Positions 23,067-34,418 of a stretch of DNA of 64,000 nt are shown piece by piece. A program made the translations under genes and the position numbers. A model generated the notes under the pieces. The model did not search any database, was not told the origin of the DNA, and was given only the letters and a program-made list of their open reading frames with translations. Source of the DNA: Aaosphaeria pasadenensis (taxonomy: Eukaryota; Ascomycota; Dothideomycetes; Pleosporales); contig JAKLMB010000004.1 of the NCBI GenBank assembly GCA_022813625.1, positions 1,302,001-1,366,000 on the forward strand, in the 5' to 3' direction. Positions within the stretch are counted from its first letter, which is position 1. Each line of letters starts with the position of its first letter.

Positions 23067-25883
23067 TTATCCAAGGAGAACATGCTTCACAGCAGGCAGC
23101 GGCTCCACACGAGTTTCGAAGGCTGCTTCTAGTATCTGGCCTACGCCACGTCGCTCTGCAATGCCGTCTTTCCAGACCACGTACAACACCCAGAAAAGCG
23201 TCCACGGGTGCTGGGTATCGTGTTCTGGGAGGTGCAGCAGCGCGGAACCGAGGGTTGGGGTGTTGCATCGTGAGATGATGAGACATTCGATCGTTGATCC
23301 TGGGGGAGGGAGTAATGCGATGTTGTCGGGGTGTAGAGATCCAACGATGGTTTCGTTTGATAGTAGTGCGATTCCAGGGGCTTGTTCGAGACTGTTTTGG
23401 GGATGATGACTGGATGAAGTTGTGTTGTTGTTACCTAGGATCAGGTTGATCGAGACAGTGTAGAATGCTAGGATGGTGTACGGCGGGAAATTTCTGGAGC
23501 AATAAGTCAATCTCCTGACTGGACATCAGTATAGGTCGACTTACGGTACAGGACGCGCATCGTCTGGATATTCCTCATTCCACCGCGTTGCGTATGCCGC
23601 CCTCTCGTCCACTTTGCCAGGTTGAACTCCTGCTACCGTCGGTTCTTGGGACAACGCAGAATCTCGAAATTGATAAGGTCCTGATTTGACGAAGCTCCTT
23701 ATTGATTGGGTGTGTTTCTCTGAGCCTGTAGGTATCAGATCAGAATCTTGGAACAATGTCCGTGGAACGAAGCTTACGGAGACGTCGACCGACCAACCAG
23801 TTTCTGATGATTTTGATCTCCCGTCTGTTCCTGATCTTTGGTATCATGCGCTCGAACTCGGCCTCTCCGTTCGCGGTCATGAGTGTGGTGCCGAACGAAA
23901 GCCCAATGGCTCCTCCTGGCTCGTTGCTGTTGAATTTGCCGAGTATTCTGTCCCATTGGTGTTCATGTAGGCTGAACGTCTCTCCCGCGTGCCACGGTAT
24001 TTTTCTAAGAGTGTCGTCCTGAAAGTCTTCTCCAATGAAGGTTTGCGGGTACTCTTTGAGAAAATCTGAGAGGTTTGAAGGCAGCTCTGGCGGTGAGGGT
24101 AGTATTGGGGGCCCGTACTCTGTTCTAGTAGGCTTCAGTGCGCTGAACTGCACTATGCGGTTATGTTTCATGTATCTCACGACGTTCTTAGTATCGTAAA
24201 TCCTCTTCTCACCCCGATCTTCAAACCATATGAAATTCTCCCTCGGCCACGAAATCCCACCTTCCCACCCCGCCCACGAATAGCTCGCAAACAGCGACCG
24301 TCTCCTCGATCCCGCCTTCGTAGACACAAACAATAAAAAGTGGTCCAGGAACCTCGTCGGCAGCCCCTCCAGCACGTCCGTCTTCATGCCGCCAGCTAGC
24401 GGACGAATGACGCCCGCGAGAGCGCTCACCGCATCGCCGTCATTGCGGAGCGTGCGGCGCGTGTAGTCTTCGCAGAGTTTCTGGTAGGCCCAGAAGGAGG
24501 GCATTACGCCGGAGTGGGGTTCTGGGATGCGGGTGATGTTGCTATCGTCGTCGTCGAGCCAGTGGAGCCATTTGTCGGACCAGGAGGACTCGGACCAGTT
24601 TGCTGAGTGGCAGCGGAAGTGGACTTCGTTGTTGATGAAGATGAGGGTGCGTTTGGCGAGGACGAGCTCTTGGAATGTCCTGGATTTTATTAGGTTTTGT
24701 TAAGATGTCGGGTTTGGGGGGTTGCCACTTACCAACCACGCTTATTGTAGAATGAGTTATTCAGGTGCAGGTCGATGCTAGGAAGGACAGCCATCTGTAT
24801 ATCTTCAGATAGACTTTCGACTGTGTTCACCCTTTGCTCATCTCTCAATGTTTGCCCTATGCCTGGCAAACCCGCGTTGGCGTCGAACCCGGTACCTGCC
24901 ACGATCGTGAAGTAAGAACCCTGATAGATAGAATTCATCATCGTCACACCAATCGCGACATCCTGCTCATCGTCCTGTATCAAACATAACGCATCCACCC
25001 ACCTTCAATCAATTAGCACACTCATTCACCAACATCACAAACTCCGACCTACAAATATCGTTCCCCAATCCCCCTAACCAGCTCCATAGCATCCCTAATC
25101 GTGACCGGCAACCCCCCACCCAGCGCATCAATCCCCCCTTCACGCGTGAGCATCTCATAGTTCCCCTTCCTCAGCTTCAGCATCCCAACACTCCCCCAAA
25201 CATAGCTCAGCGCAACATACTTCTCATGCAGCATCGCCTTGCACACACACCCCCTCTTCAGGTCAATGAGCCTGAAATTCGACGTCAAGCGCTCATTGAA
25301 CGAAGCTCTCATGCTTCTCCTACTCCTCGCCTGGCCCCGAATCAATTTAACACGCACGGCATATCGTCTTTGAAGGTTGGCAAGTACTCACCCACCCCTC
25401 CTCTACCCCCTCCTCCTCCTCAACCCCATCCCGACACCCAGCATGCCCTCCATCGCACGCCCGAAGCCACCCCCTAACCACCTCCGCCGAGATCCTCGTC
25501 CCGCGCACAAACCTCGCGGTGTCGGGTTCGCTGACTCTTTCAGTATCTTCAGTGATGAATGCGAGGCGGATGCCAAAACGGGAGGGGTACGATAGACGTA
25601 GTGACTGCTCGCCTGGGAATAGGATCACGTGGATGGGTTGGTCGGAGGGGATGTCTGTGATGCCTTTTGCAAGGGCGTGGGCGCGGACGGCGGTGGTGAC
25701 GAGGCGGCAGAAGGGGCAGTGGGTGCGTTGGGTTATGGAGGTCCAGTGGCCGAGGGGGCGACCGATGTCCAGGTCGGTTTGGGTGAGGTTGAGTTGGGTG
25801 ATGAGGTTGGAGTGGGAGGGGAGGCGGGAGTTGGGGAGTTGGAGGGTTGAGAGGGCGTGGCATAGATCTGTGCATGGAGGCAT
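23067..25883 (-). CDS. HET domain protein (heterokaryon incompatibility type)
   Basis: Six exons (25883-25392, 25330-25053, 25002-24733, 24679-23778, 23725-23545, 23493-23067) give about 849 residues. The HET domain starts near residue 205 with KYVALSYVWG, continues with GLPVTIRDAMELVRGIGERYLWVDALCLIQDDEQD and SIYQGSYFTIVAGTG (split here by introns), and ends with YNKRGWTFQELVLAKRTLIF. These are the standard HET blocks. The N-terminal 160 residues include a CPFC pair (residues about 53-56) and a glutamate run. The 600-residue C-terminal part is unassigned and low in hydrophobic segments. HET proteins mediate non-self recognition and cell death in filamentous ascomycetes. An in-frame ATG at 26018 could extend the N-terminus; I prefer 25883. 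Confidence 0.85.
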
Positions 25884-26550
25884 CGCGACTTTCCGGGGAG
25901 TTGATTGATTGGGCCGGAGGTGTTGTGGTTGGAGATGCTGTGGACGATGGTAGTTAATGGCATGTGGGGTGGGATCTGACGATCGCATAAGGAATCGTAA
26001 TCCCTGTCTATGCTGCAATCCATGGTCTCGTCTTCATATGGAGTAAACTAGCCATATCGGTATCTTACATAGAAGCTTACTTTACATGTGGCCCACTTGG
26101 GTGCATATTGTAGATGTATTCTTGAAGTCTCAAAAATATATAATTATTGACGTCCCGAAATGGAGGAATACCATTCCAAGCAATGGATGACCACAGACAG
26201 AGACATTCAAAACTATTGACTATAATGTATACTTTATGATTGAATGCGTTCATGACCAACGCTTCATATGTAACGATGTTATCTGTAATTATACTGATCT
26301 CTGATTTCAAGGAGCGTTGTCTACGTTGGACTCCGCTGCGCGTGATGCTGATCCACTGACGACGACATAAACATACCGCCCGAGTGCTGCCACCGGACGG
26401 AGCCATGTCTCGATAAATCCATCCTAAAAAGCGCTCAATAGCCCCCATCATTGCTTTCATATCGCATCTCCCAGCGCCCAATCGACCCAGACATCCTGCG
26501 GAACCAGCCGTGTGCAAAAAGAACAGGCGGGAGAAACTCAACTCGACCCT
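25884..26550. other. Intergenic, no feature recognised
   Basis: About 670 bp between the HET start and the stop of the unknown gene on the same strand. AT-rich at 26100-26300. Confidence 0.35.
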
Positions 26551-27462
26551 TCAAGAATCATATCCCTCATCAACCAAAGGACTCATCTTCTCCTCAGCAC
26601 GAGGCGGCGAAACCACCCTCATCTTCACCCGCCTCTCCTCCCCATCCTCCTCCACCTCCCTCTCCCTCTTCCTCCCTTTCTCCCCACCATCCCCAGGAAC
26701 CCAACAATTCCAAAACCGCAACCTCAACCTGAACCCCCTACAACTCTCCTCCTGCTCCCTCGACCACGGCACATGACTCCACCGCCCCCCCCTCACCCCC
26801 TCCATCCCCTCCCCCCTCTCCACAACCTCCAACGCCCCACTCGGCCTCACAACGACACACCACCCCTCATCCACCCTCTCGAACTTCCGCGCGAGCGACT
26901 TCCCACTCGCACTCGGCAGCACATACGACGTCCCCGGCAGCGGCTCCGGGTACAGCGGCCACGTCGGCGGCTCGGTGGCGCCCTGCTGCTGCGCGAGCTG
27001 GATGAGGGCGATCATAGCGGGGGACAGGAAGTCCGTCGGGATGGCGTAGAGTGCGCAGTAGCGGGTCCAGTGGCGCCAGGTTTTGATGTACTGTTGCGGC
27101 GGCGGGGAGGAGGAGGAGGATGAGGGGGACCGCATGGCGCGCGTGTGGGCGTGCGGGACGTGGGGCGTGTTGGGGAGGCGGAGGGTCGTGACGTTGGGAG
27201 GGTTGTGGAGCGTCCATGGGGTGGTGGTTGGGGTTGGGGAGGGTGGGAACCAGGTTGGGCGCCAGTGGAGGGATGCGTTGTCGGGGAGGGAGGTTAGGAT
27301 GAGGAGGTCCTGTTGGAGACGCTTGAGGAAGGGGGATGCGTCGACGAGGGGTTGGGTTAGGTTCGGGGGGATGAGGGCGGATATGTTGGTTGGTTTGGTG
27401 GTGGTGGTTTTGTTGATGGCCGTGGTAGTGGTCGAAGGCGCTAGGCGGATTGAGAGCTTCAT
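26551..27462 (-). CDS. Hypothetical protein, 303 residues, no family recognised
   Basis: Uninterrupted frame from ATG 27462. Composition is biased: Thr/Pro-rich N-terminal half, a Ser run followed by PPPQQ near residue 120, then a more globular part (KTWRHWTRYCALYAIPTDFL, LARKFERVDEGWCVVVRPSG, FRLRLRFWNCWVPGDGG). The last 50 residues are highly charged (REREVEEDGEERR). No signal peptide, membrane helix or catalytic motif is evident. The patterned Trp and Tyr in the middle suggest a real fold. A shorter opposite-strand frame over the same bases is low-complexity and less likely. It lies upstream of, and on the same strand as, the HET gene. Could be a lineage-specific gene. Confidence 0.5.
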   Translation of the reverse strand: MKLSIRLAPSTTTTAINKTTTTKPTNISALIPPNLTQPLVDASPFLKRLQQDLLILTSLPDNASLHWRPTWFPPSPTPTTTPWTLHNPPNVTTLRLPNTPHVPHAHTRAMRSPSSSSSSPPPQQYIKTWRHWTRYCALYAIPTDFLSPAMIALIQLAQQQGATEPPTWPLYPEPLPGTSYVLPSASGKSLARKFERVDEGWCVVVRPSGALEVVERGEGMEGVRGGRWSHVPWSREQEESCRGFRLRLRFWNCWVPGDGGEKGRKREREVEEDGEERRVKMRVVSPPRAEEKMSPLVDEGYDS

Positions 27463-28406
27463 TTCCGCTGATTTCTTTTCTGCGTTTCTCTGGTTTGTTG
27501 AGTTTTCGAGCGGTGGGTTGATTGAATTGATTCGATTGAGGCGTCGGATTCAGCCAGCTGAATCGTAGACACGATTGTTGATGAGAAGATCGATAAAACG
27601 ATATCGGTGGATTGATTGATTGATTAATTGATTGACTAGCAAACAGATTCGTCGTCGTTGGCGGTGGTAGCTTTCAAACGTTTTTTGCAGTAACGAAGTC
27701 CGAAAGTTTGTGCGAAGTTGTGTCAATTTTGAGGGCGAGAGAGAAGAGGATTGAGAGGGAAGGGAAATGGACGAGGGAAATGTTTAAGAGGAGGTTGGGA
27801 GAGCGAGAGTTACTATTCATCGCTCACGTTCACTGAGATGGGAAAGACAATAAGATGAATGAATGTTCTGTTTCACCTGCGACGAGACCACAATCCCAAG
27901 TGAACATGGTCGGTCTCTCGCGCAAGTTTGCTATTGTTGTTTTGTAGCAAGCAATCTTTAGCGGGGCGGCGCAAATAAAGTTGTTTAGTGTGTGCGCACT
28001 GCATGGCTGGAGGATATTCGGGTACAATAATTGGAATTAATGATTAAATTCCTCTTGGATGGTATTTGTTAAGAGTATGCTGAATGATGTTTAGGTGTTG
28101 AAATATGTCAGTGATGGGAGGAGTTGGGTGTGAATGAGAGGTTGTGGTGAGTGAAGTGAAGGTTGCGGTGAACATCAAAGACAGCGAACTTTTAGCGGAT
28201 GATGGCATTGGCATTTTTTTTGGAGATAGTAAGGTGAGTATGATGTGTCGAGACTTCGAATTAATGTTTTGGTCTGCTTTGGTGGGGAATCGAACAATTC
28301 ATGTGTATCTAGATGTTTGTTTATTATCAGAGAGACACTTCGGTTATGAAAACAAGTCGTATCAGAATGCACATTACTCCCCCACCGACCGTCCAACACC
28401 ATTCAT
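27463..28406. other. Upstream region of the unknown gene, with TGAT tandem repeat
   Basis: About 940 bp. An imperfect (TGAT)n run occupies roughly 27610-27636. Purine-rich 27730-27800. No coding region is supported. Confidence 0.4.
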
Positions 28407-30303
28407 TCAATCCTCCACCCCATTCTCCTCCCTCCAAGTCAACCTCTCCCTCCCACTAACCCCCGGCCCCCCATACACACTCCCATAAACCCCACTCCCC
28501 CAATCCTTCCCCTCCCCCTCCCTCTCCCCCTTTCCCAATCTCCTCTTATACCACTTCCCATACGCCAGCAGATAATACAGCCTAAAACACAACAACGCAA
28601 ACCCATCCCTCTCCAAGTCCTCAGGATACCTCGCCCCCAGATCCACCGCCGCCGCAATCCCGCTAATCACTGCAACCTCATGCGCATTCACGAGGGTCCA
28701 CGCGCCCGCGAAGCGGGTCCGCCTTCGCCCCTGGAGTAGGAAGACGAAGGGCACGACGAAGAGGTAGTGGGTCCAGGAGTGGCAGAGCTGGTGCCACCAG
28801 TCCCTGCGGATGACCTTGTCGGGCGCGATGTCGTCGATGGTCCAGAGGTGGGAGTCGCGGGACTTGTTGAGGAAGATTGTCTGGAAGACGTGGTTTTCGA
28901 AGGGGACGGAGGGGGGGAACTGGGATTGGTAGTTTGTGCAGTCGAAGCACATTTCGAGTTTGGAGCGGGAGGAGGGGTAGGTTTTTATGAGGTACATGGG
29001 TTTGAAGGAGGTGGAGCCGAAGGCGTTGCGCGTGGATTGCGAGACGCCGGAGAGGGTCGGGACGGAGGAGGTGAAGGTGTTTGTGTAGTGCTTTTTTATG
29101 TAGGCGGCGTCGGTGTGGGTGACAGTAATGTCGTCGGAGAATTTGGCGGCGCCGAGGACTTTGCGCTCGCGGAATGAGGAGGTGCGGGAGAGGATGCGTT
29201 TGGCGGTGTCAGCACTGGTTTATCGAGTCAGTAAATGTGCTGTAAAGGTATCAATGTAGAACACTCACAGCACACAAAGCACCAACTCATCATACTCCTC
29301 CTCGACCTCCTTCGCGCCCGCATCCGCATTACTCTCCGCATCGTGAGGCACCCACGCACTATTCGGATTATGCCCGTCCTTCGCGGGCGTCCTCTTCACC
29401 GTCCTGATCGTCACACCCGTCTTATCCCTCTTCACTACCCCCGTGACCTCAGTCGACAACCTCACTTTGACCCCTTTCCCTACCAAATCCCGCCTCCACG
29501 CCTCGTAGAACGATCCAAACCTCGGAAACACGACCATGGGCGGCAGGTTGCTCGCGACGCTCAGCTCGTCGGGTGGATACCACATGCCGTATGTCGGGCT
29601 CGTGCAGAGGCGCTCCACGATGATACTCGGGACCTCCGGAGTTGCGTTTCCCGTGCCGAGGAACAGCGCAACCATGGGGAGCACAATCGTGTTTGTGAAT
29701 TCAGAAGAGAAGAAGAACAGTTTTAGGAGGTACTTTATCGGCAGTAACGCAAAGACAAGCTCAAGACGCCTCACGATGCGAAGCATCCACGCGAAGCGCT
29801 TGATTTCCTTCTGGTGCTTTGCGAGCAGCTCGGTCGGGAAGACGTTGGTCCAGAATGTTTCGTCTTTGCCGAAGGAGACTTGGAGTTCGACAGGGTCGGC
29901 GTGATGGCCTTGTCGCGCGAACATGGTCATCGTGTGGTGGAAGATGTAACTCCCGCCCTGGACGCCCTGGTTCAACCAGCTTGCGCCGTGCTTCTCTTTG
30001 TCGATGTCGATGGTGAAGGCTTGGCCGCCGCAGTAGTCGACTGCGTCGACGAGGGTGATGTCGAACTTTTCTGGGTGCTGGGCGAGGTGGTGGGCACATG
30101 ACATTCCTTCATGTATTCAGTCAGTGACTGAAGAAAAAAGAACAATTGGAAAATAGATTTTGTTTTGGGTGTTTACCTGCAGCACCAGCTCCAACAATTA
30201 ACACGCGCTTCTTCCTCTCCACCTTGTCTTTCCCCTTCCCGTTCGTAGGGGACGACATATTGCTTGTTGGTAATATAGCTTCCGTCTCACTCGAGCGTGT
30301 CAT
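28407..30303 (-). CDS. FAD/NAD(P)-binding amine-oxidase-like flavoprotein
   Basis: Flavoprotein of about 590 residues. Exons 30303-30177, 30106-29269, 29214-28407. The dinucleotide-binding motif KKRVLIVGAGAAGMSCAHHL is rebuilt across the first intron and followed by ITLVDAVDYCGGQAFTI, typical of NAD(P)-binding_8 / flavin-containing amine oxidoreductases. Other conserved pieces are GASWLNQGVQGG, PPMVVFPRFGSFYEAWRRDL and, at the FAD C-terminal region, AGAWTLVNAHEVAVISG. A tail of about 90 residues ends in charged low-complexity sequence. The second Met (30258, MSSPTNGKGKDK) is an equally good start. Substrate unknown; relatives oxidise amines, phytoene-like molecules or fatty acids. The Zn2Cys6 gene lies just upstream on the same strand. 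Confidence 0.83.
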
Positions 30304-30691
30304 TGAATTCCCTATTCAATCCTCAGAAGGACAAAATTGTAGCAAGCCGGTTTCAATTTGGTTGGATCCAAACGACCCCCAAACACGATTACCATCTACG
30401 GCTTTGTATGTGAGGAATTCCCAATGTCATGTTGTCATGAGGGAAATGGGTCGAACAACAAGCCTGGGTAGTAGTGCGTCATGACGGACCCCAATAGGGT
30501 TGGTGCAGCCACGCGATTGGAGATCCAGATCGGGAGCGTACCAGATCAGATCTGAGTGGGTTCTGGCGATCGGGCTATGCCGGATCGGGAATTTCAACAC
30601 CATGGCCATGATACTCGAGGTCCTACAGATTGTGATTTCACGTTATTTGACGGAGATGAATAAAAGAGGTAAGATTGCTCAGTTCATTGCA
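30304..30691. other. Short intergenic region between regulator and flavoprotein genes
   Basis: 388 bp, promoter of the flavoprotein gene and 3' end of the transcription factor gene. No further feature seen. Confidence 0.35.
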
Positions 30692-33172
30692 TCAAACAGT
30701 CCGCATCCCGCCAAGAGGAGGTCTCGCAGCCCAGTCCTCTATCGCACTCGCGCTGAGCCCAGTATCTTGAGGATTTGGCGGAAACGCCTCGGTGAAGCTA
30801 TCGACGTCCAGCGCCTCGCCCGTTGATGCGAGGTTGAACCAATCCCACAGCACGTTCGCCGACTCGTTCTGGTACCAATCGTTCGGCTCCTCGGACGTCT
30901 CGACGAGCGTCTTCAGGAGCCCGTGGCCGGTGAACGGGCCAACGAATGGTGTCATTGGGGGGACGGGGGAGAGAATCTCGCGCTCGCCCGCGGCTTGGAA
31001 GGACGTGTAGGGTGCTTCTGTTGCGCCGGTGATGTAGGCGAATTGGAAGGCGAATTGGCTGAGGATGTTGTAGGTTGGGGCGAGCTTGATGACGCGGGTG
31101 GAGGCGAGGATGGTGCGGACGGAGGTCTTGCGGTCGATGTCTTCTGGGGTGTCTTTTTGGTCTTTGGGGCGCCCGAGGAAGTCGGCGCAGACGATCAGGA
31201 CGGCGTGGAAGACGTAGAATACGTCAAGCCAGGATACGCCGTTGAGGAGCTTGAGATCGGCAAGCATGTTTAGGGATTTGAGACTGCGGGCTGCGGAGTC
31301 GATGCAGTCTTCGCCCAATGCGAGAATGTCTTTGTGGTCGGCTGTGACTTGCGGGGATTTCCCCTCGAGCAGTGAGATGTTGTATTCAGCTTTCTGCACC
31401 AAGAAATTCCTCGTCACAAGCGATCGAATGTAGAAGTAATAAGTGTGCAGAAGCAGCGCACCACGTCGATGACTGGGAACCGACTTCGCACCAACCTGAA
31501 GATGATCCGGAATCGTCTTGTACCAATCCTCTAGCTCCTGAAGCAGTTTCCTGACAAGGGGAATAGGTGGCGTGCGTTCCTCTGGCGATCCATCCACGAA
31601 GTAAGCCCTCCGTCTGATCGAGTAAGAAAGCCTCGCAGCCTCAATGCTCTTCTCGATCACGTTTGGAGGCAGATGCTTATCGCCCAAATTCGACTCATCA
31701 GGGATCCGGGTTGACACCTCCGCGTCATCAATCGCACTGGGACGGCCCAGATAATTGCACAGGATCTTCTCGAAGATGTACAACATCCACCACACCAGCC
31801 TTCGAGTGTTTCTCTCGATTGGATCGAGCTCGGCATACGTGCCCTCCCGATGCATTCCCATGGAAATTGCCTACACAGCTGTCAATTCGATTTCAACATC
31901 AATACATCTCAAGTTCAATCTCACCATTCGAGCCGCTGTTCCAATCAATAACCAACTACTATTCCTCTTCCCCACATTATGGTCATAAAGCTGTAGAAGC
32001 AACAAAGCCTGCACATCCACCAAACTCGTCGTAGACACCAGACGCCGGAAGTACGACCGCACGAACCGCAAGTACTTTTTCTGCAACGCCGCAGCCTCCA
32101 TGGGATCGTGCTTCTCCAACGCCTGGGCCCCGAATGCGAACACTAGTGATAGACAGCATAGCCATCCCGTCTCTTCGTCGTCGTGCAGAATGGAGTCCTT
32201 CCGCGTCCATGTTTCTTCGTAGCGGTGCTGGAATATGCTCCGGTAGAACAGCGGGAAAATCATGTGGATGTGCTCGAAGTACGCGGCGACGAGCGCGTCT
32301 GCGACGGATCTTGAGGGGAGGAAGGCGCCAATTGTCTCGTAGATTTCCGCCTCGTTGGACGTCCCGTCCGTCAGGATGTCATTGTCTCTACGAGGTCGCT
32401 TGTGGCGCCCAGAATCGCTGACGGGAGTGTTGCTCTCGGACTTTGGAAGAATGGTCTGGTCTGGACGAGGGAGGCCGGGACTTTTGGAAGATACTGATGA
32501 TACCGCACTCACCGCGGCCTGTGGATCCAAGGTATCGGATGGCCGCGACGATCTGGACTGTCGAAGACAGGATCGTCCCGCCGAAGTAGAATTACACCGA
32601 GCCACCAGGTTTCGAACGGTATTTGCAAGTGAGAAGCTACTAGAGGGGCCAAAGTAATGCGGGATGCCATTGGAGGTGGGGATCAATCTCTCGACTGGCT
32701 GCGCGGAAGATGTATTGTCCAAAGCAGGAATCCGACTTGGGAATGCAGTGGGTTGGTACGCAGCATCGGAGTTAGACGAGTCAGAGGTGGAGGTTTGGAG
32801 AGAAGGCATGTGCCTTTTGGTTCCCTTGAAGATCTCGGCGGGACTGTAGTCGTTCGCAGCAGGCATGGAAAGATTTCTCGACGCTGCGATCTTGAACAGC
32901 GTATTTGTATCTTGGATGTTCTCGTCAGGGAACAACCCTTTTACTAACGACTCGAGCGCTCTAAAGCGCAGACTAAGTGTTTCCACGCTCCCATACACTC
33001 GCTGCTTGCGAGGGAGTTTGGACTCGCATTGCAAGCCATTGTTCATACAATCCGAACATGGCTGGTCAGGACTCGGGCGGATGCATCGCGCTCGCCTGGT
33101 TTTACATCGGTCGCAGCTCACAAGAGCGCGTTTACGGGCAGTTGGTTCGGTCCTTTCATGTTGCTCCCCCAT
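30692..33172 (-). CDS. Zn(II)2Cys6 transcription factor with fungal-specific regulatory domain
   Basis: Nuclear transcription regulator of 808 residues in two exons (33172-31925, 31870-30692). Start MGEQHERTEPTARKRALVSC is chosen because it puts the zinc cluster at residues 20-49: Cys20, 23, 30, 39, 42 and 49 (spacing 2-6-8-2-6). A linker with KQRVYGSVETLSLRFRALESLV, a likely short coiled dimerisation element, follows. The Fungal_trans domain spans roughly residues 290-560. It includes FPLFYRSIFQHRYEETW, the intron-spanning LLIGTAARMAISMGMHREG and RRLVWWMLYIFEKIL. That last segment is the most conserved part of the domain. Frame upstream of 33172 is open to 33388 but probably 5' UTR. Being directly upstream of the flavoprotein gene it may control it; this is inference. 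Confidence 0.9.
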
Positions 33173-34418
33173 GGCGACGACGCCGTAATTTACCCCAGAA
33201 TTAGATGTTGCGAAAAGAGGAAAGACAAAACGGAGAGAGGATTTGGGATGGGATGTACTCTTCCGAGATACAGGCAGCCCCTGATTTAACATAGCAACGC
33301 CATTGCGATTGGCGCCGACCTTGACCGTGCAGCGGACGTCGTAAATGTGGAGTTGATCGATCAATAGAGTTGCGACGAGCATCGTCATTGTACCCAGCTC
33401 GGATGGAGCTCCGTCATTGGTGCGGAGCGAGGTGAGATGTGCTGGTTCCGACGGTAGGCACCGCTATATACATGTGAATAAGCCAGCGACAGGCTGGCCA
33501 GACCTGCTGACATCGACGACATGCTTCCATCTGGCATAAGTCTCCGCTACGAACAGGGAAGTGTGGGGTTTTCGAAATGGCATTGTGTAGGAGAGAAGAC
33601 GTCCCTGCAGGAGCGGAGTCCACCGTGAACGCCTGCCGTCCACACTCGTCATCCACACACACACGCGGCATGTTTATTTCCTGCGCCTTAAACCAGTAAT
33701 GGCCCAAAGGCAGGCCGTCGTCATAGCGCGATCACAAAAACGATAGGCAGATCGTTAGCAAGCGTAATGGATGCTGCTCTGGACGTGTCAATGGTGAGGT
33801 TGCTTGGCATTTTACTACTCCTTGTTCCTGGTTGTGTGAATGGACATCACGACTTAGTGTGAGGGAATTTGCTACATAACCAAGTTTGTGAGCAAGATAT
33901 CACCAATTGCTACTAGGGTTTTCCAATTCGCTCCCGCACGCCATGCCAGGACAATCCTCACTACCTACCCAGGAGATCATCCTCAAAAACTGGGCAGGAT
34001 TATTGTGGCCCAAATCCCCTAAGTCATAATGGCGGGTATATACATAAAGATCATTTAGATCATTGGAAAAAGAAAATCAAACGCCTTGAGTCCCGGTCCC
34101 CCATTATGCAGATGCTCGTGATGCAGTTGATGTCCAAAGAAAAGCAGAAAAGCATTTGGTATCTCAGATCTTCAAAGAACTGAATTCACGCCATGAACAC
34201 CGATCCATGATAAAAGCATGCCTGGAAATATGAAATAACCCAATGGTGGTGGTCGTAACCCCTGATGTCCAAAAGACTCCGCATAATGCACTAGTTGGGG
34301 CGTGAGATGGTCGAGCATATAGATATAATAATACAAGGAGACGGCTGCGTCCCTTCGGTTGGTGTTGGCGGATTGTGTCCAGATGTATCCAGTCGCATGG
34401 GTGCATTCGAGGTGTGAT
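33173..34418. other. Intergenic, no feature recognised
   Basis: About 1.25 kb, upstream of the zinc-cluster gene and downstream of cdh1. No supported ORF. Confidence 0.4.

Noticed and set aside
26512..27123. 203-codon plus-strand frame opposite the unknown protein
   Set aside because: Almost pure Pro/His/Arg/Leu low complexity, as expected from the complement of a biased coding region.
33173..33388. N-terminal extension of the Zn2Cys6 factor from ATG 33388
   Set aside because: It would push the zinc cluster to residue 92, and the extra sequence shows no conservation-like pattern; more likely 5' UTR.
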